Assembly (NCBI GenBank): GCA_026936325.1
Contig: JAPTHN010000001.1
Location: 2,542,001 to 2,606,000 of the forward strand
From: Platynereis dumerilii
Lineage: Eukaryota; Annelida; Polychaeta; Phyllodocida; Nereididae
Direction of reading: 5' to 3'
DNA length: 64,000 nucleotides
In this document: piece after piece, positions 32,901 through 40,281 of the stretch
Layout: the number at the start of each line of letters is the position of its first letter
How positions within the stretch are numbered: the stretch's first letter is position 1
Translations under genes and position numbers: made by a program
The notes under the pieces: model-generated
What the model was told of the DNA's origin: nothing
The model's database searches: none
What the model saw: the letters and a program-made list of their open reading frames with translations, nothing else

Positions 32901-34158
32901 GCGGTCGATAACAGTCGCAGTCCCCGGGCATTACTATCCCCACGAGTCACCTGTTGTGGTGAAAGATTTCACTAAAGTCAAAGCAAAGTCACCTGTTAAG
33001 TCTGCGAACCAGAATCTGTCAAGCTACATGCGCTCCGACTTGTACAGACGTCGAAGGACGAAGGTTTTGTCTCGACTGCGATCTCAGGGTTTGATGAGGG
33101 CCGTTAACTCTAACGTAGGCAATAACTCGAAGTCAGGCAAGTCTGCAAAATCCCAAGTGACATTCAGCGATCAGTCGTCATTCGATAGCAATCCGTTTTC
33201 TGATGTGCGATCTCCGCTGTCCGAGTGTGATATGTTTGATTCTCCGGTGAATAAAACTGCCACTGCCTCCACCGTCGATTCGCCTTATAGCTTTTCCTTA
33301 GCTTCGCACGCTTCTCCACGATTATCTACAGCTCAGAGGCCGGTCAGTTTCCCCGTTTCCACCTCCAGCCCACTGGACATCAAACCACCGTCGTCGGACA
33401 GTTTACGGGTGCCAAACAGGGACAGTACGGATATCGCCAATGATGTCGCCACTAACACTGCTCTAGCTATATCTCCTATCGTCACTCCTGTCCACTCGGA
33501 GTACACGAGCATCACGGATGAGATAGACACATCTGAGATGATCAACCACAGTCCAGAGGGAAGTCCGAGTAACCTGCATTCATTCCTAGCAGGGATGGAT
33601 GTAGATGTTGATCTGTACACTAAGAAGCAAACGAAGAAGAAGAAGCCGAGGGTGATCAAAGACTCCGTCCTGCCGTCCAAGTACGAACGAGAGCAATTGA
33701 AGAGCGCTGAAGAGAGCGAACACGAGCAGCTGGAGAACGTGATCCGCAAACGGATGAGGCAGATCTCCCTGACGGAAGCGGACAGCCTCGGAGACATCGC
33801 TCGCCACATCATCCAGGAGATGGACATGAGTGATGTCGAGGTTGAAGCCGCTCCGGGATATCACAGCGATCACGAAACGGATCATCTCGATCACCTGCTG
33901 GAAGACGATCAAAAGGAGGATGACTTAGGATTCAACAAAGTCAAATCTGAACCTCTGTTGACGAGCATGTCAGGGTCTGTTGACAAACTCGCGATGTCTT
34001 GGGCTGGGCCAGCTGATCAAACAGCACCGGTCGAACCTGCAAAACCTGCAGAGGCGACGTCTGTATTATCTGCGCCTATCTATATTGAATCGCCACGTAA
34101 AGGAAAAACAGCCGTTTTCTTTGTTCAAGATGAAGAGGACAAGGACCCAGGGTGCTAA
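2806..34158 (+). CDS. TRPM: TRPM cation channel gene, TRPM1/3/6/7 type (3' exons; 5' end outside window)
   Basis: This is a multi-exon gene for a plasma-membrane or organelle cation channel of the melastatin TRP family. Nineteen exons with GT..AG borders and matching phases join to 4458 bp, 1485 residues plus stop (numbering from the first visible residue). Visible in order: LSDAT/SLOG part (about 1-220, with [15 protein letters not shown]), melastatin helical repeats (about 220-540, with [10 protein letters not shown] and [14 protein letters not shown]), an acidic Ser/Asp linker, S1-S4 (about 602-715), S5 and pore (about 734-790, YGEVYAG), S6 (NLLIAVFN), TRP box (VWKFLRY), a coiled coil after [12 protein letters not shown], and a roughly 500-residue low-complexity tail. 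The tail ends without an alpha-kinase, so it resembles TRPM1/3 rather than TRPM6/7. Earlier LSDAT exons and the start codon are upstream of base 1. Family assignment is secure; the exact orthologue is not. Confidence 0.95.
3730..3913 (+). CDS. TRPM: TRPM exon b (LSDAT core)
   Basis: Acceptor TTTGATTTCAG, donor GTGAGT. The junction codon with exon a is AGA. Encodes [15 protein letters not shown] and [18 protein letters not shown], the most conserved TRPM LSDAT core, where family members bind nucleotide-type ligands. Ends with two bases of a Gly codon. Confidence 0.93.
5377..5632 (-). mobile_element. tRNA-derived SINE (minus strand)
   Basis: On the minus strand from about 5630 it reads CAGTGGTAGAGTGC (A-box-like) and GGTTCGATTCG (B box, 5573-5583), then an unrelated body. 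It ends in the 17-bp tail repeats at 5381-5460. Different tRNA head from the + strand SINEs but the same tail word. Confidence 0.6.
5381..5460. repeat. 17-bp tandem repeat (about 4.7 units)
   Basis: Unit CGTCCTGTATTACTTTT starts at 5381, 5398, 5415, 5432 and 5449. Read on the minus strand it contains the tail word TACAGGACG of the local SINEs, so it looks like an expanded SINE 3' tail. Confidence 0.85.
5671..5766 (+). repeat. Possible tRNA-like SINE head
   Basis: CCAGTTGGTAATGCT followed 60 bases later by GGGTTCAAATCCC (5751-5763) is spaced like RNA polymerase III A and B boxes. No cloverleaf could be folded with confidence, so a decayed SINE is more likely than a tRNA gene. Confidence 0.35.
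7567..7690 (+). CDS. TRPM: TRPM exon c
   Basis: Acceptor TTCTTTGCAG, donor GTAGGT. Encodes [20 protein letters not shown] and the following [11 protein letters not shown], matching TRPM 'LLVTIQKTF...LMECMKKKEL'. Ends in phase 0. Confidence 0.92.
8209..8278 (+). CDS. TRPM: TRPM exon d
   Basis: A 70-bp exon between ACTTTCAG and GTATAA. Encodes [20 protein letters not shown], continuing the conserved '[25 protein letters not shown]' TRPM segment. One base is left for the next codon. It lies just upstream of a minisatellite-bearing repeat element. Confidence 0.92.
8421..9239. mobile_element. Minisatellite-bearing non-autonomous element
   Basis: Starts TAGCTCGTCTGTTTTC with a self-complementary end (GTTTTC..GAAAAC, TAGCTC..GAGCTA) and ends AACAGACGAGC (9205-9215), the inverse of GCTCGTCTGTT at 8422-8432. 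A short hairpin (GAAACCGC TT GCGGTTC) follows. Between are a CGTCCT microsatellite and about five ~135-150 bp repeats with the phrase TTATGAAATTTGGTACAGGT and AAGATGGC GGCCATTTT words. The layout is reminiscent of Helitron-associated short elements in marine invertebrates; class is an inference. Confidence 0.6.
8538..9180. repeat. ~140-bp tandem repeat, about five units
   Basis: Each unit has the phrase GAGTTATGAAATTTGGTACA, a GGNATGGATC-like word, CATGTTGAGAAATCCAAGAT and GGCAGCCATCTTTCTT. Units differ by point changes and by gain or loss of GGCCATTTTGTGG words. The open frames on the minus strand here are only repeats of this DNA. Confidence 0.8.
9415..9515 (+). CDS. TRPM: TRPM exon e
   Basis: Acceptor GTTCATAG, donor GTGAGT. 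Encodes [20 protein letters not shown] and FVYGQEWP, a hallmark TRPM block at the end of the LSDAT region. Ends in phase 0. Confidence 0.94.
9917..10051 (+). CDS. TRPM: TRPM exon f (helical repeats)
   Basis: Acceptor CACTTTCAG, donor GTAAGT; 45 codons. Encodes [20 protein letters not shown] and RLEELYNI, the first ankyrin-like helical repeat block of TRPM. Confidence 0.94.
10433..10483 (+). CDS. TRPM: TRPM exon g (51 bp)
   Basis: A short phase-0 exon between TATTTCAG and GTGAGA encoding [11 protein letters not shown], which aligns with TRPM 'TLHHLVRDVKK'. A tRNA-derived SINE follows in the next intron, starting near 10567. Confidence 0.9.
10567..10772 (+). mobile_element. tRNA-derived SINE
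   Basis: Head GGTTGGTCTAGTGGTAGCGT (A box) and GGGTCCAGGATTCAAATCC (B box), body with CACCTTGGCCTATGTTGGAC, and tail GCATAAATACAGGATTAAAG ending in CATCCATCC. It matches the copy at 26253 along its whole length. It sits in a TRPM intron in sense. Confidence 0.8.
10897..11028 (+). CDS. TRPM: TRPM exon h
   Basis: Acceptor TTTCTTCTAG, donor GTAGGT; 44 codons. Encodes [20 protein letters not shown] and [13 protein letters not shown], matching TRPM '[24 protein letters not shown]'. It is followed by an unusually long intron of about 5 kb. Confidence 0.93.
12818..12971. mobile_element. Short palindromic MITE
   Basis: The two halves are inverted copies: CTGCAAAGGTCTCAATTTCT near 12829 against AGATCTTTGCAGG near 12949-12960, continuing through TTCTTCACT and GAGCTTTCATC. 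The ends read TATATT-like on both sides, which fits TA target sites of Tc1/mariner-type MITEs. Confidence 0.65.
14981..15160. repeat. C/G homopolymer-rich repeat block
   Basis: Three to four runs of 7-9 C follow GATTTT-like words (for example GATTTTGACCCCCCCCC). This type of interspersed block, with CCCCCCATGCAT repeated, looks like part of a degenerate mobile element. No ends could be set. Confidence 0.4.
15997..16167 (+). CDS. TRPM: TRPM exon i
   Basis: Acceptor TTTTTGTTTAG; the donor reads GTCCGT, weaker than the others. Encodes [20 protein letters not shown] and [10 protein letters not shown]. This matches the TRPM1/3/6/7 '[13 protein letters not shown]...WQHGEEAMAKAL' block. 57 codons, phase 0 at both ends. 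Confidence 0.92.
16204..16268. repeat. Tandem duplication, two ~33-bp units
   Basis: CTAAAGTACTGCCTGTTTAA is followed by TCGCGCAT, and the whole is repeated at once with one base changed. It lies in the intron just after TRPM exon i. Confidence 0.85.
16854..16951 (+). CDS. TRPM: TRPM exon j
   Basis: Acceptor TTTTGCAG, donor GTAATT. Encodes [20 protein letters not shown], aligning with TRPM '[20 protein letters not shown]'. Ends with two bases of an Arg codon. Confidence 0.92.
16982..17033 (+). repeat. SINE tail fragment
   Basis: GGGGTGCATAAATACAGGAC and GTAAAGGCCCAATCATC with an AATC-repeat end match the 3' tail of the local SINE family. The rest of the SINE is missing. Confidence 0.55.
17439..17667 (+). 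CDS. TRPM: TRPM exon k
   Basis: Acceptor CATTTTTCAG; the donor is GTTTTC, a weak GT site. Encodes [34 protein letters not shown] and [11 protein letters not shown], the diagnostic pre-membrane block of the TRPM1/3/6/7 subgroup. The open frame runs on past the donor but gives no family-like sequence. Confidence 0.94.
18097..18276 (+). CDS. TRPM: TRPM exon l (pre-S1 helices and acidic Ser/Asp linker)
   Basis: Acceptor GTTGCAG, donor GTATGA. Starts with [20 protein letters not shown], the conserved TRPM pre-membrane helix ('KVILGILLPPSILSLEFK'). It ends in the acidic run [17 protein letters not shown], a likely casein-kinase-type substrate tract in the cytosolic linker before S1. 60 codons, phase 0 at both ends. 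Confidence 0.92.
18383..18428. repeat. Tandem duplication of ~24 bp
   Basis: The word AACTGAGAATATTATACACA occurs twice in direct succession. Short intronic duplication, no function implied. Confidence 0.8.
19633..19717 (+). repeat. SINE 3' fragment
   Basis: TCCTAATCAGCCTACCAGCT followed by GCATGAATACAGGATGGAAA and CATCCATCC matches the 3' part of the local SINE family. The head is missing. Confidence 0.55.
19811..19849 (+). CDS. TRPM: Possible TRPM microexon (13 codons)
   Basis: A 39-bp stretch sits between a good pyrimidine tract with CAG (TTCCTTTCAG) and GTTAGT. It is phase 0 at both ends and open, encoding [13 protein letters not shown]. It would lengthen the basic/acidic linker before S1 without changing frame, a place where TRPM1/3 proteins vary by splicing. 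No conserved residues support it, so it may be a cassette exon or chance. Confidence 0.45.
21212..22721. mobile_element. 1.5-kb palindromic Mutator-like non-autonomous transposon, intact ends
   Basis: Ends are inverted copies (GGGTCAGTGTAAAATGCGGA, then CCATGCGGGCCATGCGGACC). The 9 bases TGATACAGT flank both sides exactly (21203-21211 and 22722-22730). The arms stay inverted copies over hundreds of bases: GGCTGTAATCTAGAATGTCA near 21625 mirrors the segment near 22420. The centre (about 21775-22050) is a cluster of GCAGACCAAA words that flip to TTTGGTCTGC. A 9-bp target duplication and long inverted repeats fit the MULE superfamily. Its open frames are short and match no transposase. Confidence 0.85.
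23488..23721. mobile_element. Small MITE with 8-bp target duplication
   Basis: Inverted ends CATAGGCGTA and TACGCCTATG, with internal G and C runs near the left end. Flanks AATAAGTC (23480-23487) and AATAAGTG (23722-23729) look like an 8-bp target duplication with one change, as in hAT elements. Confidence 0.7.
24001..24296. promoter_or_regulatory. Tandem 150-bp repeat with CRE and CCAAT-like sites
   Basis: Two direct copies start at 24001 and 24151 (TCAACAGAC, then ACTGCTTTCTGG). Each has GCTGATTGGTC (reverse CCAAT box at about 24039 and 24189). The first has two perfect TGACGTCA sites (24062-24069, 24089-24096), which are eroded in the second copy. This combination is typical of promoters, but the block could also be part of a mobile element. 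Confidence 0.4.
24435..25100 (+). other. Possible alternative 3' terminal exon inside the TRPM gene
   Basis: After TTTCTGTTTCAG, a phase-0 reading gives [20 protein letters not shown] and six more residues before TGA at about 24507. AATAAA motifs follow near 24550 and 25098. Joined to the preceding phase-0 exon it would give a TRPM protein ending before S1. There is no conserved sequence, so this is tentative. Confidence 0.25.
26253..26449 (+). mobile_element. tRNA-derived SINE, best copy
   Basis: GGGTTGGTCTAGTGGTAACG (A box region), TGGTTCGAATCC (B box), body CACCTTGGCCTATGTTGGAC, and tail TTCATAAATACTGGACGTAA with a CATC-repeat end. The best-preserved B box of the family makes it the reference copy here. 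Sense to TRPM. Confidence 0.8.
27742..28038 (+). CDS. TRPM: TRPM exon m (S1-S2)
   Basis: Acceptor GATATTTCAG, donor GTAAGA; 99 codons. Encodes a Ser-rich linker, then [20 protein letters not shown] (TRPM '[21 protein letters not shown]'), helix S1 (about residues 602-622) and S2 (about 629-645), ending EKCRE as in TRPM 'IEKMREI'. The preceding intron, over 7.8 kb even if the microexon is used, is the longest of the gene. Confidence 0.95.
28509..28757 (+). CDS. TRPM: TRPM exon n (S3-S4)
   Basis: Acceptor TTTTTCTTCAG, donor GTAAGT; 83 codons. Encodes [20 protein letters not shown] (S3) and [20 protein letters not shown] (S4 and the S4-S5 linker), nearly identical to the TRPM '[23 protein letters not shown]' signature. 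Confidence 0.96.
29083..29257 (+). CDS. TRPM: TRPM exon o (S5 and pore)
   Basis: Acceptor TTACTTTTCAG, donor GTAAGT. Encodes S5 ([20 protein letters not shown]) and the pore helix and filter [17 protein letters not shown]. The first filter Glu of TRPM6/7 is kept in GEVYA; the second acidic position, five residues on, is Thr. One base is left over at the end. Confidence 0.95.
29853..29976 (+). CDS. TRPM: TRPM exon p (pore loop and S6)
   Basis: Acceptor TATTTGACAG, donor GTAAGT. The two outer pore-loop cysteines ([11 protein letters not shown]) that form a disulfide in TRPM channels are present. S6 reads [20 protein letters not shown], followed by the IAVFN motif completed across the splice. 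Confidence 0.95.
30319..30509 (+). CDS. TRPM: TRPM exon q (TRP box)
   Basis: Acceptor TTTCTTTCAG, donor GTAAGT. Encodes [20 protein letters not shown] (TRP box VWKFLRY) and [20 protein letters not shown], matching TRPM '[26 protein letters not shown]'. Confidence 0.95.
30968..31100 (+). CDS. TRPM: TRPM exon r
   Basis: Acceptor TGTTTGCAG, donor GTGTGT. Encodes [20 protein letters not shown] and [13 protein letters not shown], matching the TRPM '[21 protein letters not shown]' block before the coiled coil. A 1-kb foldback element lies in the following intron. Confidence 0.94.
31288..32325. mobile_element. 1-kb foldback element, TA target site
   Basis: Inverted ends AACTGAACCAAATTAAAAAC and GTTTTTAATTTGGTTCAGTT, with TA on both outer sides (31286-31287 and 32326-32327). 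The arms remain inverted copies for roughly 400 bases each (CAGGGCTTTACTTCTCT against AGAAATAAAGCCCTG; GTCAGAGTTTGTCACACACA against TGTGTGTGACAAACTCTGAC). No transposase, so a Tc1/mariner-type non-autonomous palindrome. It lies in the last TRPM intron. Confidence 0.8.
32517..34158 (+). CDS. TRPM: TRPM terminal exon (coiled coil and long disordered tail)
   Basis: Acceptor TTTTTGCAG; the open frame runs to TAA at 34156-34158. The first ~55 residues form the tetramer coiled coil ([20 protein letters not shown], then [14 protein letters not shown]). The remaining ~490 residues are rich in Ser, Pro, Lys and Asp, with basic patches such as [14 protein letters not shown] and acidic runs such as [12 protein letters not shown]. 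There is no kinase fold and no family motif, and a short hydrophobic VFFVQ precedes the end. The size fits TRPM1/3 C-termini. G+C is higher than in the introns, as expected for coding DNA. Confidence 0.93.
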
Positions 34159-35640
34159 ATTTTAATGATCACTGAAATGTTGCTGAATTGTTGGGGTGAA
34201 AATTATGATATTCGGTTATTCATTGGGCATCTATAATGAAATTTCACTTACATTTATCTGAATAGAAGGGTATCATATGTAGCATTTGATATGAGAGTCA
34301 AATATTGTTAAATTTCATTGAAATAATAAGATTGTATTATGCATCAGGAATTTCTAATCGAAAAGGACTTAATTTAACTAGAAGATAGGGTTCATAACAA
34401 TTGGGCATTTAACGTCTGAGACCAACATACCAGATTAATTTCACTGAAATATAGGGGATTGAAAATTGGATATGCTTTGGGCAATTGGTAATTATTGGGC
34501 ATCCACAGAAAATATTGCTGAAATTTCAAAGGACATTTCTATGAAATATAGGGGATTTCACATCAGTAATCAAATTCATATTTATATATTTATGTTATTT
34601 AATATTTATTTCTTGCATGTTTCTGCTCGGTGAGAATGAGCATTTGAGAGTCATAATGCGATCCAGAAGACAAGTTTTATCCTGCCGTTAAATTTGGCGT
34701 TGTCTTCTGGTTGATTTTTGGTTTGTGTAACATTTTAATTAAGCTTACATCTGTAGATAATATACAGGTGGTATTCCAGGCAGCTTCTTTGACATAATAA
34801 TGATGTATAATGCATGGTGTCTGTGAGACATAACGGTGATAATATAAAAATCAAATGTTACATAGAATGCTAACTGTTGAGTGAAGTTAGGGAATGTTAC
34901 TATGGCGTATTATGACAATCATCAGTCAAGCCTGATAGCAATTAATTTAGTCAAAATGGTGAGCTAGTGAATGTAGTGGGAGGACCGTAGATTTGTAATG
35001 GAATGTAGTCATAATATGTCTTATTAATTTATTACTTATCATGTTTTAAACTATTTATTTGCGCAATGCTAATTGAAGATTGTTTATTGCTAACTTCGGA
35101 GTCAATGCAACCGGTTATACTACTAGTCCACATTTGCTATTGAGTGACACTGTACCATATATTTTTCCTCCGTTATTAGTTTTGGGATATTATTTTATTC
35201 CTAAGTCGCTTCAACAATGTTATATTTATTATCACTTTTTTGCTATACAGTTATGACGGCCAGGATGGGGGTGGATGGGTCCGGGAACAGGGGAACACAT
35301 TAGTAAAATGGCAAAGGGTTTGATTCATAATGAATCATGAATTTTCCCTGTAGATAATGTATTATTTTGGGCAGGGGACTTGTACCTTTACACAGCCCTG
35401 GGATTAGAGTACACCCCTTCTCATCCTGAGCCTCAAATATCAAATATGTGCCATATTAAAGCTAGGGAAGTTGTTACCATTAAATTATTTGATGTCACAT
35501 GTATAGGAATATTTATAGGAAATACATGTGTTAATTTCAACTTGTTCAATGTGCGTAACTGTTGATCACTGCAATATTGAGTGATGCGTAACTTGGCTAC
35601 TTGTTAAAGTACAGCTTTTATTTTTAAGATTTACATGCAT
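34159..35640 (+). other. Probable TRPM 3' UTR and downstream region
   Basis: AT-rich sequence follows the TRPM stop. Several phrases recur at short range (ATTGGGCAT and GAAATATAGGGGATT near 34390-34560). An ATTAAA near 35456 could be a polyadenylation signal, but the true transcript end cannot be fixed from sequence alone. Confidence 0.35.
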
Positions 35641-35924
35641 TGGCTCTTTAACAGGGATGTAACTTATTATTTTACTGGTTTGTTATGAATTAGTCTCTAA
35701 CTGCAGATGTAATTATTTTATGTGTCTTAAGAATGGTCCCAAACTTGGAAGTCCGAGAGAACAAGTTTCATAAATTATTATGAAATATAAAGGTTGAAGT
35801 CTTTGTTTTTGATCTTTAAAAGATCTCTCTCCAGTCCAGATCCCTTAAAACTTTTATATATTCACTCTATTTGATAAGTATGAAAATTTCTTTTGGGTAT
35901 CATGAAACTGGTGTCAAGTTTTTT

Positions 35925-36905
35925 GAAAATGTCGCGCCATTCTGGCATGGCCTGTGATTTTCATCAAATTTGACATTGGGAAAATAAGAAAAACCGTGTC
36001 TTGTTGGTTTTAGTTCCAAGCAATCGGCAAATGCTGCTCTTCAACTTGAAATATGTTCAAGTTCTAAATTACTTTTTGCTCTTGGCCATTCTATAAAATG
36101 TTTCAATGTCGTGTCATTCTGTCACAGCATGTGAATTTCATATCTTGTCAAAGCAATCAACTTTTAAAATGGTGCTCCAGGATTGGCTAAGAGTTCTGAA
36201 CTATTATTATGCAGACTTGCACAGCCCTATAGGACATGTAAAATCTTGTCATCAAATTAGACATACCGTGTAAGAGGGAAAAAGAAATGCAATGATGTAA
36301 GATCCAAAGTTTATTTTCGGATGTCTAAACTGTCTTGAGGCTATCGTTTCTGCATGAGCCATCAATATTGGAGATGTTAATTCAAATTTCGGATTTTTGT
36401 GAGTAGCAATGCATACAATACAGCTTCTGAATTCAGTAAGTTTTTGCTGCAAAAAGATTATTTTGCCTGGCTTTGATTTTCATCAAAAATGGGGAAAAGG
36501 ACCTATGATGCAAAATGCTGAGCCATTGCATTTGTGGTAGCATTGATGTTGTTAGTAAAGCTGAGTTTGAGGAATCCAGATTGCAATTGCTGTTCATAAA
36601 ATCATGAAAACATTGGCACCATCTTAGGAATTTGTTGTACAAAGCCTTAATAATTGATACTGAGAATTTTTAAAATGTCACTTCATTATGGCATGGCATG
36701 TGATTATCATCTACTGGTGACTTTTAAAACATAGATGTTATCCCACATCTTGTCAAAGTGATCCAAAAATGAAATGGTGCTCTTCAAATTTTCAAAATGC
36801 CACCAACGTCTCAACAAAGGGTGTCACCAAGAGGCTAGAGAATTTTTAAAATTTAAAAAAAGTCATTCTGGCGTGATTTTCATCGAACCGATATGGAGAA
36901 AACCA
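35925..36905. repeat. Degenerate dispersed repeat, about four copies
   Basis: Phrases like AAAATGTCGCGCCATTCTGG, GGCATGGCCTGTGATTTTCA and ATCTTGTCAAAG recur near 35930, 36100, 36670 and 36855. They are followed in two cases by AATGGTGCTC. Spacing is irregular, so this looks like an old tandem array. Confidence 0.55.
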
Positions 36906-37426
36906 GTGTATTGATCTAATTGATGGTCTTGGGAGATACTTGGTCTTTGTGGTGTTTCTGTCTTGTCTTTTTGTTTTTTTGTGGAATATTGGGAGTATGT
37001 GGGTAAGCTGTGAGTTTTATCCAAATATTTTTGGGAGGTATAACCCAAAAAATGCCTAATTGGAACACTAAGCGATACATTTCTCTTGCACCAAACTGGC
37101 TTGTCCACTTTTCCCAGGCATAGCCATGAGCTTTTTGAGGTCCATTTCTCTTGCATTAGTAATGAGGGTTTGAGTGGCTTCTGAAATCTACAGGGTGTTT
37201 ACAGAAAAAGAGGACAGTCACTTGTCTTCTCTTTTGTACTCCTATAAGTTCAGAATTTTGTGATAAGTCTTGACATAAGACTGGATTTGATAATCAGCCA
37301 TATTGGATCTATTGCAAATATGTTTTATTTGTGAATTAGGTCACTACTGAAGGCAAAACGGAAGCATGATATGCGAAAGTGCTTGCGTTGCTTCAAGCTG
37401 ATTACGGCTGTCCTGTCTTCCTCATT

Positions 37427-37546
37427 AGAGAGGTTTTGCTACACGTTTCCGTGTGACGTGTACGTGGGGGTTACCATGACAACAATGTAATTAGATAGCA
37501 CTTGTACACGTATACGTCACACGTGAACGTGTAGCAAAACCTCTCT
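37427..37546. mobile_element. 120-bp hairpin MITE
   Basis: Inverted ends AGAGAGGTTTTGCTACACGT and ACGTGTAGCAAAACCTCTCT, continuing through GTGTGACGTGTACG against CGTATACGTCACAC. Outer bases ATT on both sides (or TA if the end is placed one base in) give a short target duplication. Confidence 0.8.
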
Positions 37547-38599
37547 ATTGTTGATGAGAAATTTTTCACCATTTATGGTGCTTGTAAGAGTAGGAATGAA
37601 TCATTTGTGACTAGTGGGATATTTGCTGATGCTCCAGCTGCAGACAATATCAAATTAGGGACCCAACACTTGGGTCTTCAAGTGTCTCCTCCTTCTCTTG
37701 TCCTCACCTGCTCTTATATCCACTGAATTGTATTTTCACTTACTCTTATCCCCACAAACTCTAATCTCCATAGATCTGCTCTTTTCTGCACCTGAGGCAG
37801 CATCCAGCAAGTTATCCCAACCCTTGCAGTAAAGTTAAAGGCCTCCATCATGTCTACATGGGCAAAATGTTGGCGGAGTGCATCAAACATGTTTTCACAT
37901 CATTTTGGTCTTAATCTGCAGGAAGTTACCTCTGCAAGGGGTGCGAATATTGGGTAATTTGACTCTTCTGATTATACTGTTCGTATCCAATAATGTTTTG
38001 TTGAATAACGATGCTTGGCACACAATGAACTGTAAACAAATCAAATTGTGTTGACTGTCCTTTTTTTCTGTAGACACCCTGTATTGAACAACTTTCCATC
38101 TCCCGACACTTTCCAGGTTCCCGTCTGTTAGACAAAAGGGAGAGCATAGCCACTCACCTGCATTGTGACGTTTCGGAACCCGGATACAATATCTTACAGA
38201 TGTAGAAGTGCATCTACCATGACAGTTACTGTTCACAGCCTTTCCTTGCCCTAGGGATGAGCGTTAGCTCCATTAGTATTGTTACTGTTGTTGATGATTT
38301 CTTGGTCATCTTCTGCCAAAGAACTGTATCTACCAGGGCTATCTTGCAACTTGGAGCATCTGTTGTGATGTCAATTCTATCATTATGTTCCTTCTTGACC
38401 GAAGCTGGCTGTGGCAAGTTGGCAACATTAAAAATAACATGCAAGCACTTTAAGAGATGCTTGTAGATAGACTGTCCATGATAGTATTATTGTGTGTTCA
38501 GCTAATGCCCAGCGCCTTAGACGGTTCAGCCAAAGGTATACCAGTGGCCAAGGGCCAAGGTGTTGGGGTAGCTTCACACAGCCTGATTTCAGAGCTGGG

Positions 38600-38722
38600 G
38601 TTGTAGGATGTGCTATTTATAGACACAGCATAGCAGACTTGCTCACCAAGCCCCTGGTGAGAGAACTCTACATGTATGATATGCTCCCTGTTAAGTTAGA
38701 TTCACTTGCAGCCATGTGTTAG
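38600..38722 (+). mobile_element. Fossil fragment of a Ty1/copia-like retroelement
   Basis: A short stretch reads HSIADLLTKPLVRELY, close to the motif at the end of the copia RNase H domain. No LTRs or other parts were seen. It is a small broken remnant and old. Chance similarity remains possible. Confidence 0.35.
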
Positions 38723-38756
38723 ACTTAGGACTGATACATATGTAAGTGAATCTAGG

Positions 38757-38840
38757 GTGTGGGCTGCCCCTTGCGGGACTCGAACCCACTAACTCCGGAT
38801 TCGTCCACCATATTGTGTGTTCAGCTAATGCCCACCACAA
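38757..38840 (-). repeat. tRNA-like segment, probable SINE piece
   Basis: On the minus strand GTGGGTTCGAGTCCCGC looks like a T-arm/B box. No convincing acceptor stem or A box is present, so it is not called a tRNA gene. A 24-bp phrase inside it (ATTGTGTGTTCAGCTAATGC) also occurs at about 38489. Confidence 0.35.
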
Positions 38841-38961
38841 AGCCAGTTGTCATAAGTTTCAGAGCCTTCCTCCCACAATAGAGATGCTGCTTGCAAGCAA
38901 GCAAGCATCTCTAAAAACGCTCACATTTTGGAACAACTTAAAAACTAACTTGTTGTGCAGA

Positions 38962-39027
38962 TGTTCTCATGAAATTTTAGTCTAATGTCAGTTTGTTCTC
39001 ATGAAATTTTAGTCTAATGTCAGTTTA
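38962..39027. repeat. Tandem duplication of ~34 bp
   Basis: TTCTCATGAAATTTTAGTCT followed by AATGTCAGTTT occurs twice in a row. Confidence 0.85.
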
Positions 39028-40281
39028 AATCTTTTCTGAGAGTCGAGTTTCATAAAGAATGTGATATGGTTGGATCAGGCCACTTTCAGTGCTACATGTC
39101 CAAAAACCAAAATCACACCAATGCAAAATTGGTCCAAAATCGATTTCATGTTAAGTCCATCACAGCTCTATATTTGGGGTGTGGAAATAATGAAGGTGGT
39201 CACTATGGTCTAATAAAGCTTTTTTGCTGCATTTTGTGAGTTTTTGGTTGATTTTTCTCACAATTGGTATTTTTCACATTTATTTGTCTCATAATTTTCG
39301 ACATAAGCATTGGCAATTATCCTGACTGTGGCCATATAAATTTTGAGCTTAAATCTAGTTGGGGTCTGTTTTGACCATTTGAGATAACAAACCTGAGATA
39401 ACCACTGTAGTCTACTGAGTCTAGTCCACTCTTCCTTCAATTTTGCAAATTCCTAATTTGACATGATGTCACAAAAGCGTGTCTGGCTCTGAGAAAATTC
39501 CATGACTCCTCTTCAAACGTTGGGTTGAGGCCACCTTAAAGGAAAAGAAAATTTGAGAGGCAGGGTGGGAGGCAGTACCAGGAACAACACTAATTCTCCA
39601 TAATACACTTTTTACTCAGTAAAACTGGATAACTAATGATTGTATAATCAATTAAAGCAATTAAAATATAAGTATATAATATACTATCTATAGTAAGTAT
39701 CTCCTTTTTATGAAGCCGCAATGATTATTGCATTCCGCCGCGATATTTCGCGTTCCCTCACGATCTTTCAAATTCTACGCAATCATTGCATTCCCTCACG
39801 ATAATTATTGTGTTTTCACATAAAAATGATCACATTCCCTGGTAAAGATTTTTGTGTTCCTTTGTGATGAAGCTTTTATACGGACAGTTTGCCAAAACCT
39901 GTCTTCTATTTGGAAGCGTCTCAGGAATATTTATAGGCCTATATTATTGATCCTTAAGGAATAAGAAATCCTCTAAGATTGATCTCTGTAAAAATTCTAC
40001 ATCAATATGATCTCTCTCCGCCATACCTCTCAATCAACCACAACACTTCATCAAATTACCACCTTTAGCCATTTCATACCTTCATAATGTTTTTCATGGT
40101 CAATAGTATAATCGCTATACCGGTTTCGAATTGCGTTGACATGTTTCAAATTTCAGTATTTAAAATTGTACTCAATTTATGGATTTGTGTGGATTTAATG
40201 TTGTATCAATTCAATTAAACTGATAAAAAGTGGTCATGTTATGATCATACCATGCAGTCAGGTTGATGTAAAGTTCACTTG

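Noticed and set aside
33333-33827. 164-codon minus-strand frame opposite the TRPM tail exon
   Set aside because: It is the antisense shadow of the long real coding exon and has no domain of its own.
38757-38840. A tRNA gene on the minus strand
   Set aside because: Only a T-arm-like GGGTTCGAGTCCC is visible; acceptor and D arms do not form, so it is better read as SINE-derived.
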